A stretch of DNA of 5,773 bases, from contig CAMGET010000104.1 of assembly GCA_946055175.1 (NCBI GenBank), forward strand, positions 1 through 5,773. The letters are read 5' to 3'. Position 1 is the first letter of the stretch. The number at the start of each line of letters is the position of its first letter. The DNA comes from an uncultured Roseburia sp. (GTDB lineage: Bacteria; Bacillota; Clostridia; Lachnospirales; Lachnospiraceae). A program made the translations under genes and the position numbers. Below are positions 1-5,773 of this stretch, piece by piece. The notes under the pieces were generated by a model. That model searched no databases, was not told the DNA's origin, and saw only the letters and a list, made by a program, of their open reading frames with translations.

Positions 1-461
1 AAAGGACTTCAAAGCTTCCGGTTATTATGGTAACGGCTAAGACCACAGAGCTTGACAAAGTAAAGGGCTTAGACAGTGGCGCAGATGATTATATCACAAA
101 ACCGTTTGGTGTGATGGAGCTGATTTCCCGGGTGAAGGCCCTGCTTCGTCGGACGACGGATGTCAATACGGAAGCACAGATGAAATATGGGGATATTCTT
201 GTGGATAACGATAAGCATGCAGTATTTGTTTGTGGAAATCCATGCGAATTGACCTATAAAGAATATGAACTGTTAAAATATCTGATTACCAATAAGGGAA
301 TTGTATTATCCAGGGATAAGCTGATGAGTCAGGTATGGGGATTTGACTTTGAGGGAGAGACCAGAACCGTGGATGCGCATATTAAGACATTAAGACAAAA
401 ACTGGGAGAAGCGGGAAGCTGTATTAAAACAGTAAGAAATGTAGGCTATATGGTGGAATAA
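1..461 (+). CDS. Response regulator transcription factor, OmpR/PhoB family (5' truncated)
   Basis: This is the DNA-binding output protein of a two-component system. It is phosphorylated by the adjacent kinase and binds promoter DNA in the cytoplasm. The gene enters from the left edge: the open frame runs from base 3 (RTSKLPVIMVTAK...), so the ATG at 27 is an internal methionine and not the start. About 152 residues remain of a family usually near 225-230, so roughly 75 N-terminal residues are missing, including the phospho-acceptor aspartate. The visible half of the receiver has the strand-4 switch threonine (VIMVTAK) and the conserved lysine in YITKPF. A winged-helix domain follows, with LTYKEYELLKYL, the recognition-helix region TRTVDAHIKTLRQKLG, and the final hairpin IKTVRNVGYMVE. 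The stop codon TAA (459-461) directly abuts the kinase ATG, so the two are surely co-transcribed and probably translationally coupled. Family assignment is firm. The PhoP-like identity is only suggested by the partner. Confidence 0.95.
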   Translation, partial: RTSKLPVIMVTAKTTELDKVKGLDSGADDYITKPFGVMELISRVKALLRRTTDVNTEAQMKYGDILVDNDKHAVFVCGNPCELTYKEYELLKYLITNKGIVLSRDKLMSQVWGFDFEGETRTVDAHIKTLRQKLGEAGSCIKTVRNVGYMVE

Positions 462-1775
462 ATGAAGAAAAAAATTAATGCAAAGTTTCTGCTGATTTCG
501 GCATTGGCGGTGCTCTTAACCGGTCTTTGTGCAGGGGTGCTGTTTTTCAATATTTTAGAAGAACAGATTTTTGATGATTTACAGACGAATGCAAAACTGA
601 TTGAGATGATGAATCCGAAGATGGAAGCCAAAGGATTTTCCACAGAAACAGAGCAAAACGGACTTCGAATTACCCTGATTGCAGCAGATGGAACGGTAAG
701 CTTTGATAGCTTCGGTAATGAGAATGCCATGGAAAATCATGCGGGCAGAGAGGAAATTAAAGAAGCACTGGAAGAAGGGGAAGGAAGGGCTGTACGTCAT
801 TCTGCCACCTCTAACAAGCATACCTTCTATTATGCGGTGCAGACAGCAGATGGAACCATCCTTCGGATTGCAAAGGACAGCAGCAGTATTTACACGCTCC
901 TCGTGCAGATGGTAATTATGATTATTGCAGTATGTATGGTGGTTTTCGGACTTTGCATTTTCTGGTCCAGAAGACTTACCAGAAGGCTGATGCTTCCCAT
1001 TGAAAAGATGGCAGATAACATTGTGCTGATGGAGGAGGACGTCGTTTATGAGGAGATGCGTCCTTTTGTGGCGACGATTAAGCAGCAGCATATGGATATT
1101 TTGCAGCATGCAAAGATGCGCCAGGAGTTCACCGCAAATGTATCTCATGAATTAAAGACTCCGCTGACGGCAATCTCCGGTTATGCGGAATTGATTGCAA
1201 ACGGTATGACAGATGAAAAGGATACGGTACATTTTGCGCAAGAAATCCATCGCAGTGCGGAACGGCTGCAGAGCCTGATTAATGATATTATTAAATTGTC
1301 GGAGTTAGACGATGGCGATTTGCAGTTGGAATTTGAAGAAGTTGATTTATTCGAAGCTGCCAAAAACTGTGCGGCAGGTTTAGAGATTTTTGCAGAACAA
1401 AATGAAGTCAGCATTCATGTGGAAGGCTGTACGGTAAAACAGAGGGGAGACAAATCCCTCATAGAAGAATTGCTGTACAATCTTTGCAGTAATGCAATCC
1501 GCTACAACAAGCGGGGCGGAAGTGTGACGCTGCTTGTCTATATAGAGGAGGGGCGTTCTGTTTTAGTGGTAAAGGATACAGGCATCGGAATTCCGAAGGA
1601 TCAGCAAGAGCGTGTATTTGAACGGTTTTACCGCGTGGATAAGAGCCGTTCGAAATCCACAGGCGGTACCGGTTTAGGGCTTGCTATTGTAAAACACATT
1701 GTTGCCCAGCATGGTGCAAAGATTGAGATGACCAGTGAAGTAGGAGTCGGAACAGAGATAAAAGTAATTTTTTAA
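462..1775 (+). CDS. Sensor histidine kinase, PhoR/WalK-like membrane type
   Basis: This 437-residue membrane kinase is expected to sense an extracytoplasmic signal and phosphorylate the upstream response regulator. Its order is: basic N-terminus (MKKK), membrane segment about 9-30, outside sensor domain about 31-144 (with GLRITLIAADGTVSFDS and MENHAGREEI, as in PhoR-type PAS/Cache-like sensors), and second membrane segment about 145-168. A short linker follows (LPIEKMADNI, YEEMRPFVATI) in place of a full-length HAMP domain. The dimerisation/phosphotransfer helix has the H box SHELKTPL with His229. The ATP-binding domain has the N box (N340, N344), G1 DTGIGIP (372-378), F box ERFYRVDKSRS (387-397) and G2 GGTGLGLAIV (401-410). 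All catalytic motifs are intact. The start is fixed by the ATG immediately after the regulator stop, with GGTGG (452-456) inside the last regulator codons as the likely ribosome binding site. The ligand cannot be deduced; phosphate, metal or envelope stress are all possible. Confidence 0.96.
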   Translation: MKKKINAKFLLISALAVLLTGLCAGVLFFNILEEQIFDDLQTNAKLIEMMNPKMEAKGFSTETEQNGLRITLIAADGTVSFDSFGNENAMENHAGREEIKEALEEGEGRAVRHSATSNKHTFYYAVQTADGTILRIAKDSSSIYTLLVQMVIMIIAVCMVVFGLCIFWSRRLTRRLMLPIEKMADNIVLMEEDVVYEEMRPFVATIKQQHMDILQHAKMRQEFTANVSHELKTPLTAISGYAELIANGMTDEKDTVHFAQEIHRSAERLQSLINDIIKLSELDDGDLQLEFEEVDLFEAAKNCAAGLEIFAEQNEVSIHVEGCTVKQRGDKSLIEELLYNLCSNAIRYNKRGGSVTLLVYIEEGRSVLVVKDTGIGIPKDQQERVFERFYRVDKSRSKSTGGTGLGLAIVKHIVAQHGAKIEMTSEVGVGTEIKVIF

Positions 1776-1784
1776 AACTTTCCA

Positions 1785-1859
1785 AAAAAATCACACGAAA
1801 AAAGGGAACCGTGGTATAATAATAAGATACCAAAAAGGGGACACATCGTGTGATTTTTT
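1785..1859 (+). terminator. Long inverted repeat, likely terminator of the two-component operon
   Basis: The arms AAAAAATCACACGA (1785-1798) and TCGTGTGATTTTTT (1846-1859) are perfectly complementary over 14 bp, with a 47-base loop. The A tract, 8-bp core TCACACGA/TCGTGTGA and T tract are the layout of an intrinsic, possibly bidirectional, terminator 10 bases after the kinase stop codon. The loop is much longer than usual and contains the promoter of the next gene. A second reading is that the arms are paired binding sites for a regulator around that promoter. The inverted repeat itself is certain; its function is inferred. Confidence 0.6.
1812..1820 (+). promoter_or_regulatory. Extended -10 promoter for the SNF2 gene
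   Basis: TGGTATAAT (1812-1820) is a perfect extended -10 element (TGn plus TATAAT). No good -35 box lies 16-18 bp upstream: that place holds TCACACGA, the left arm of the inverted repeat. This fits an extended -10 promoter that does not need a -35. Transcription would start near 1827, giving a leader of roughly 58 bases before the SNF2 start codon. A small dyad GGTAT/ATACC (1813-1817 / 1827-1831) overlaps the element and may be chance. Confidence 0.65.
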
Positions 1860-1884
1860 GTTTCGCTTTTAAAGGAGAGAGACT

Positions 1885-4800
1885 ATGTTTTCACTATCGG
1901 ACATCAGAGAGAATGTATACAAAACTTCTTATAGCAGAGGAAAAGACCTCTATGAGACAGGAGGTGTCTTTGATTTTAGTTATGAGATGTATTTGTTGAA
2001 TGAGATTCCGTTAGCGGAAGTGCGGGCGAAAGTCCGTGGAAATGAGCAGGCATATTATCAGGCCAGTGCTACGGTAGATGAAGAATTCGGTGACGTGACA
2101 GAGTACAAATGTGAGTGCGAAGCATTTTATAATTATGGGGGTATATGCAAGCATTGTGTAGCAATGCTTATGACCTATGTGAATCGGCGTTCTCCGATGG
2201 ACATTTTGCGCACAAAACAGGGTAAGCGCCCTTCAGACGGAGAGGAGGAAAAGGAAAACTTTTCGGAAATTGCGTTCCAGACGACGCCGTCGCTTAAGAA
2301 CCTGCTAAACCAGTATTCGATGAAGTCTACTTCCAAGTACATGCTGCCGGAGGCGATTTATGGAAAAGTACGCATAGAGCCGGCGTTTCAGATGGAATAC
2401 GATTATGCCCGGGTGGAATTTAAAATTGGTGTGGATACCATGTATATTTTGAAAAATATCTCTGCCTTTCTTTATGCACTGCAGACCTGTGAGCGAGTAC
2501 ACTATGGGAAAAAATTGGACTTTTATCATAATATGGAGGCGTTTGACGAAAATGCAAGACGCTGGATTGCCTTTTTGCAGGAGCAGAATGAGGACAAAAA
2601 ACGCCAGAGCAAATTTCATGCTTACTATGCCTACACCGGTGGATTCGAACGTACCATGGAATTAGATGCGCTGGGGATTGACCGCTTTTTTGATGCAGCA
2701 GGAGAGGAACCATTTTTATTTTCCGGCGGCTATGAACCCCAGGAATTTTTCCAAATGTCTGATGAAATAAGAAAGCCGAAGCTTTTTCTGAAAGCGGGAA
2801 GCGCAGGGGTTTTCCTACAGCAGGAGCAGATACCGGTTATCAGTGGAAAACGCTATTATTATACTTATGAAGAAGGGTTAATTTACCGCATGGAACCGGC
2901 ACTAAAGGAGCAGGCGGCAGAGTTTTTTGACTTTATGCGCAGGCAAAAGGGAGAGGAAGCCTATGTGGCAATTGCGGAATTGCCGGCTTTTTGCCGGGAT
3001 ATGCTTCCGATTTTAAAAGAGAGTTTTCAGATAATCTCTGACGGTTTTGACGAGACACTTTATGTGCCACCAAGACCGGAGTTCGAGCTGTATTTGGACA
3101 AGCAGGATAACGTAACCGTGGGAGCAAAGCTGGTTGCGGTGTATGGAGATACAAAATATAACGTACTGAGTGAGGTGGCACCGGGAGAGGTGCGGGATGT
3201 CTCGGAAGAGCTGCGCGTAAAAAGTCTGGTTGAGCCGTATTTTACAGGGCGTGACCTGACAGGCACGTTATTTGTCTTATCGCGCAATGAGGATATGCTG
3301 TATCAGCTTCTTGCAGGTGGCTTGCAGCGTTTGAGCGAATATATGGCAATTTATACCTCTGAAAACTTTAGGGGACTTAAGCTGGTATCTGCACCGAACG
3401 TAACGGTGGGAGTATCTCTTAAGAGTGATTTACTGGAGTTAAGTCTTGTGGCAGATGGACTTTCCAAAGAGGAACTGGCACATATTTTATCAAAATATGA
3501 CCGACGCAAGAAGTATATCCGCTTGAAAAACGGTGATTTTCTTATGACAGACGGTATGGGTGTGAAAGAGCTTGCGGAAGTAAGCCAGGACTTGCAGTTG
3601 TCGGAGAGTGCCTTAAAGAGCGGAAAGGTGACAGTGCCGAAATACCGTGCGATGTATTTAGATGCGGCATTAAAAAACGGTGGTGTCTTAACGGTAGAAA
3701 AGAACAAGGAATTTAAAGGTATGGTTCGTAACATGAAGACCATTGAGGATAGTGATTACGAAGTGCCGTTATCTTTAAAACCGGTGATGCGCGGTTACCA
3801 GAAGAATGGATTTTTGTGGCTGAAAACCTTACGGGAAAATGGCTTCGGAGGCATCCTTGCAGATGATATGGGTCTGGGAAAAACCCTGCAGGTCATCAGT
3901 CTTTTGCTGATGGAGCAGCATGAGTGGAAATCAGGTGAAAAACCATGCCGGCGTTCCCTGATTGTCTGCCCGGCATCCCTGATTTATAACTGGAAAAAAG
4001 AAATCGAACGTTTTGCACCGGAGCTTTCAGCCGTTGTAATCGCGGGCAATGTGCCAGAACGAGAGGCCATTGTAAAATCCACAAAGCCGGGACAAATTCT
4101 GATTACTTCTTATGATTTATTAAAGCGTGATGTAACGCTTTATAAGGATATGGTGTTTGCAATTCAGACGATTGATGAAGCACAATATATTAAAAATGCG
4201 GGAACGCAGGCTGCAAAGGGCGTAAAGCAGATTACAGCAGCCTTTAAGCTGGCATTGACGGGAACGCCGATTGAAAACCGGTTAAGTGAGCTCTGGAGCA
4301 TTTTTGATTATCTGATGCCGGGATTTTTATATACCTATCAGAAGTTCCGTACGGAAATAGAAATTCCGATTATGGTAAATCATGACGAAGAAAAGATGGA
4401 ACGTTTGCAGAAAATGATTCGTCCGTTTATTCTGCGACGTCTGAAATCGGATGTACTAAAGGATTTACCGGAGAAGCTGGAGGAGCATTTATTTGCAAAA
4501 TTAGAAGGTGAGCAGCGGACGCTTTATGATGCGCATGTCAGTCGGCTGACACAAATGCTAAACAAGTCCTCTGAAGCAGAGTTCAATTCCAGCAAGATTC
4601 AGATTTTGGCAGAATTAACCAAGCTGCGCCAGCTGTGCTGTGATCCGGCGCTTTTGTACGAAAACTATACAGATGGATCTGCAAAAAGCGATATGTGTAT
4701 GGAGTTGATTGGAAATGCCATAAGCAGCGGTCACAAGGTACTTTTATTTTCTCAGTTTACCACGATGTTAGATCGGCTGGCGGAGCGCTTAAAGGAAGCG

Positions 4801-5190
4801 GGAATCAGCTATTATATGCTGACCGGTGCAGTAAATAAAGAAAAGCGTATGCAGATGGTGGAAAGCTTCCAAAAGGATGACGTACCGGTATTTTGCATTT
4901 CTTTAAAAGCGGGCGGAACCGGTTTAAACCTGACGGCTGCGGATATTGTGATTCACTATGACCCATGGTGGAACGTAGCAGTACAGAATCAGGCGACAGA
5001 CCGGGCACACCGAATCGGACAGCAGAGCGTGGTGACGGTATACAAATTGGTTTCTGAAGGAACGATTGAGGAGAAAATCATTGCCATTCAGGAGCGTAAG
5101 AAGGAGCTGGCAGAGCAGATTCTGGAAGGTGATGGAATGGACAGCATTCGTTTCACAAAAGAGGAAATTTTGGAATTATTAGGAAAATAG
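1885..5190 (+). CDS. SWIM zinc-finger SNF2-family ATPase/helicase-like protein
   Basis: This 1101-residue protein is predicted to be an ATP-driven double-stranded-DNA translocase that remodels protein-DNA complexes; its real target is unknown. A SWIM zinc finger lies near the N-terminus (C76, C78, C88, H90; CxC-x9-CxH). An acidic/charged linker follows (about 112-128), then a long region to about 610 that fits the bacterial SNF2-associated domain by position. The Swi2/Snf2 motor follows, with Q-motif GYQ (Q639), Walker A DDMGLGKT (K666), Walker B DEAQ (764-767), motif III LTGTP (791-795), the family segment FILRRLKSD (848-856), motif IV LLFSQF (953-958), motif V AGGTGLNL (1009-1016), DPWWN (1026-1030) and the arginine-finger motif DRAHRIGQ (1039-1046). 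Every motor motif is intact, so it should be active. The ATG is supported by AAAGGAG (1871-1877), 7 bases upstream. It has its own promoter and no cotranscribed partner in view. DISARM-type defence SNF2 proteins are an alternative family, but no defence partner is nearby. Confidence 0.95.
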   Translation: MFSLSDIRENVYKTSYSRGKDLYETGGVFDFSYEMYLLNEIPLAEVRAKVRGNEQAYYQASATVDEEFGDVTEYKCECEAFYNYGGICKHCVAMLMTYVNRRSPMDILRTKQGKRPSDGEEEKENFSEIAFQTTPSLKNLLNQYSMKSTSKYMLPEAIYGKVRIEPAFQMEYDYARVEFKIGVDTMYILKNISAFLYALQTCERVHYGKKLDFYHNMEAFDENARRWIAFLQEQNEDKKRQSKFHAYYAYTGGFERTMELDALGIDRFFDAAGEEPFLFSGGYEPQEFFQMSDEIRKPKLFLKAGSAGVFLQQEQIPVISGKRYYYTYEEGLIYRMEPALKEQAAEFFDFMRRQKGEEAYVAIAELPAFCRDMLPILKESFQIISDGFDETLYVPPRPEFELYLDKQDNVTVGAKLVAVYGDTKYNVLSEVAPGEVRDVSEELRVKSLVEPYFTGRDLTGTLFVLSRNEDMLYQLLAGGLQRLSEYMAIYTSENFRGLKLVSAPNVTVGVSLKSDLLELSLVADGLSKEELAHILSKYDRRKKYIRLKNGDFLMTDGMGVKELAEVSQDLQLSESALKSGKVTVPKYRAMYLDAALKNGGVLTVEKNKEFKGMVRNMKTIEDSDYEVPLSLKPVMRGYQKNGFLWLKTLRENGFGGILADDMGLGKTLQVISLLLMEQHEWKSGEKPCRRSLIVCPASLIYNWKKEIERFAPELSAVVIAGNVPEREAIVKSTKPGQILITSYDLLKRDVTLYKDMVFAIQTIDEAQYIKNAGTQAAKGVKQITAAFKLALTGTPIENRLSELWSIFDYLMPGFLYTYQKFRTEIEIPIMVNHDEEKMERLQKMIRPFILRRLKSDVLKDLPEKLEEHLFAKLEGEQRTLYDAHVSRLTQMLNKSSEAEFNSSKIQILAELTKLRQLCCDPALLYENYTDGSAKSDMCMELIGNAISSGHKVLLFSQFTTMLDRLAERLKEAGISYYMLTGAVNKEKRMQMVESFQKDDVPVFCISLKAGGTGLNLTAADIVIHYDPWWNVAVQNQATDRAHRIGQQSVVTVYKLVSEGTIEEKIIAIQERKKELAEQILEGDGMDSIRFTKEEILELLGK

Positions 5191-5217
5191 GAATTGACAA
5201 ACAGCGCTAATTCCTAT
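5187..5217. repeat. Perfect 9-bp inverted repeat over the mntP promoter (candidate operator)
   Basis: ATAGGAATT (5187-5195) and AATTCCTAT (5209-5217) are perfect reverse complements separated by 13 bases. The left arm contains the SNF2 stop codon and the first two bases of the -35 box. The right arm ends at the first base of the -10 box. Arm centres are 22 bp apart, about two helical turns, so a dimeric protein could contact both on one face. No T tract follows, so it is a poor intrinsic terminator. It does not resemble the MntR box I know from Bacillus. The repeat is certain, the operator role a guess. Confidence 0.45.
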
Positions 5218-5222
5218 ATAGT
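5194..5222 (+). promoter_or_regulatory. Sigma-A-type promoter of the mntP leader
   Basis: A consensus -35 TTGACA (5194-5199) and a -10 TATAGT (5217-5222, one mismatch to TATAAT) are separated by exactly 17 bp. Transcription should start near 5229, about 24 bases before the riboswitch aptamer. The promoter begins 4 bp after the SNF2 stop codon, with no terminator between, so read-through from the SNF2 gene would also enter the riboswitch leader and be subject to the same control. Confidence 0.85.
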
Positions 5223-5252
5223 AGTGAAAATGGAAAAGAAAATGTATACTCT

Positions 5253-5351
5253 ATGAGGGAGTAGTTCGCGTGAAAACGTGATTTGTCAACAAACCCGGTC
5301 GATTCCGTATAAAAATGGAAAACCTGGCAAATCTTAAAGAATGAGACTCAT
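5253..5351 (+). promoter_or_regulatory. yybP-ykoY manganese riboswitch aptamer
   Basis: The segment matches the yybP-ykoY Mn2+ aptamer in sequence and fold. P1 is formed by ATGAG (5253-5257) with CTCAT (5347-5351). The conserved loop GGGAGTAG (5257-5264) follows P1, and the matching 3' element GAGAC (5343-5347) precedes its closing strand. A short P2 hairpin pairs CGCG (5267-5270) with CGTG (5277-5280), one G-U. P3 pairs GATTTG (5280-5285) with CAAATC (5328-5333), sharing its first base with P2, and contains the conserved GTCAACA and an upper arm with TTCC/GGAA (5303-5306 / 5317-5320) around an A-rich loop. The P4 stem found in some members is absent or minimal. The position directly upstream of mntP is the classic context for this class. 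In known members Mn2+ binding at the L1/L3 docking site stabilises P1 and raises exporter expression. Confidence 0.9.
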
Positions 5352-5409
5352 GTGTACAGAATGATTATGGTTAACCGTAGTCATTCTGTATGCAGGAGTC
5401 TCATTTTTT
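5341..5409 (+). terminator. Riboswitch-controlled intrinsic terminator (expression platform)
   Basis: ATGAGACTC (5341-5349) pairs perfectly with GAGTCTCAT (5396-5404), followed by a run of T to 5409. Between them is a second near-perfect stem, 5355-5370 with 5375-5390, closed by the loop TTAA. The 5' arm reuses the aptamer element GAGAC and two to three bases of the P1 3' strand (CTCAT, 5347-5351), so P1 and the terminator cannot both form. Ligand-bound P1 would therefore prevent termination and let RNA polymerase reach mntP. The same hairpin would also stop most read-through from the SNF2 gene when Mn2+ is low. Confidence 0.88.
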
Positions 5410-5465
5410 GTAAGGGTACCGGATGGCGCACGTATCCATGAAAAAATACGAAAGGTGGAAAAAAC

Positions 5466-5773
5466 ATGGCAGTTTTTATTGAATTATTTTTAATTGGAGT
5501 AGGACTTGCTATGGATGCCTTTGCGGTATCTGTGTGTAAGGGACTTGCAATGCGCAAGGTAAACAAGACGCAGATGCTTGTCATCGGATTATTTTTCGGT
5601 GGATTTCAGGCACTGATGCCGTTCATTGGCTGGGCGCTTGGGACGCGGTTTGAGACGTATATTGTATCCATCGACCATTGGATTGCATTCCTGTTATTAG
5701 GATATATCGGTGGCAAAATGATTGTGGAAGCAGTAAGAGAACGAAGTGAAGCGGTTGAAATCGAGCAGATGGA
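5466..5773 (+). CDS. mntP: Manganese efflux pump MntP (3' truncated)
   Basis: MntP (formerly YebN, DUF204 family) is an inner-membrane exporter that removes excess Mn2+ from the cell. The first 102 codons are present of a family usually near 185 residues; the right edge cuts the rest. The N-terminal helix has the signature GVGLAMDAFAVSVCKGL, with the conserved membrane aspartate at position 17. A second helix region FFGGFQALMPFIGWALG (about 43-59) and a third beginning near WIAFLLLGYIGGKMI (72-86) fit the family; a charged segment VREREXE-like (REAVR/ERSE, about 88-96) follows as the loop toward the second half of the repeat. The ATG is supported by AAAGGTGG (5451-5458), 7 bases upstream. The upstream Mn2+ riboswitch agrees with the assignment independently. 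The part after the edge, including the second conserved aspartate, was not seen. Confidence 0.95.
   Translation, partial: MAVFIELFLIGVGLAMDAFAVSVCKGLAMRKVNKTQMLVIGLFFGGFQALMPFIGWALGTRFETYIVSIDHWIAFLLLGYIGGKMIVEAVRERSEAVEIEQM

Noticed and set aside
579..1148. A 189-codon open frame on the - strand inside the kinase gene.
   Set aside because: It lies opposite a fully conserved histidine kinase, has a composition rich in His, Cys and Asn typical of an antisense shadow, and shows no recognisable domain.
1761..1781. AAAGT...ACTTT dyad around the kinase stop codon as a terminator.
   Set aside because: Five weak A/T-rich pairs with an 11-base loop and no T tract after it; the 14-bp repeat just downstream is far better.
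3351..3743. A 130-codon open frame on the - strand inside the SNF2 gene.
   Set aside because: It is opposite the continuous SNF2 coding frame, has no recognisable motif and shows the Ser/Phe-rich look of a reverse-strand shadow.
4174..4185. Walker B reads DEAQ instead of DEAH, which might suggest a defective motor.
   Set aside because: The catalytic Asp and Glu are present and DEAQ is common in bacterial SNF2 proteins; the other motifs are intact.
5421..5437. A small dyad GGAT...ATCC between the terminator and the mntP ribosome binding site.
   Set aside because: Only 4 bp with a 9-base loop, well within chance, and it does not cover the ribosome binding site.
5438..5482. A 14-codon reading frame (MKKYERWKKHGSFY) starting upstream of mntP and overlapping its start in another frame, a possible regulatory leader peptide.
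   Set aside because: It lacks a convincing ribosome binding site and would itself cover the mntP Shine-Dalgarno site; the Mn2+ riboswitch already explains control.

Overview
The window reads as an ordinary chromosomal segment of a Gram-positive anaerobe of the class Clostridia, most likely Lachnospiraceae. This is inferred from a low-to-mid GC content (judged by eye), A/G-rich Shine-Dalgarno sites (AAAGGAG, AAAGGTGG), a PhoR-type sensor kinase of the clostridial kind, and a SWIM-SNF2 ATPase fused to a Firmicutes-type associated domain. No mobile element, CRISPR array, tRNA or rRNA was seen. All four genes are on the + strand.

Region 1 (1-1775) is a two-component system. The 3' part of an OmpR/PhoB-family response regulator is cut by the left edge. 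It is followed without any gap (TAA then ATG) by its sensor histidine kinase. The pair resembles PhoP/PhoR in architecture, but the signal and regulon cannot be read from this window.

Region 2 (1776-1884) is a compact intergenic segment. A perfect 14-bp inverted repeat (1785-1798 / 1846-1859) ending in a T tract flanks an extended -10 promoter (TGGTATAAT). This looks like a terminator for the kinase operon with the promoter of the next gene nested in its loop.

Region 3 (1885-5190) is one large gene for a 1101-residue protein: SWIM zinc finger, a long SNF2-associated region, then a complete Swi2/Snf2 ATPase. All core helicase motifs look intact. Its biological role is unknown.

Region 4 (5187-5773) is the manganese-efflux unit. 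A strong sigma-A-type promoter (TTGACA-N17-TATAGT) starts 4 bp after the SNF2 stop codon and is overlapped by a perfect 9-bp inverted repeat. The leader carries a yybP-ykoY (Mn2+) riboswitch aptamer whose P1 3' strand overlaps the 5' arm of a long terminator. The mntP gene follows and is cut by the right edge. The expected logic is that high Mn2+ stabilises P1, blocks the terminator and turns on the exporter.

No clearly new biological system is visible. The items most worth a second look are the promoter nested inside a terminator upstream of the SNF2 gene, the palindrome over the mntP promoter, the riboswitch expression platform with its unusually long hairpin, and the uncharacterised SWIM-SNF2 protein.
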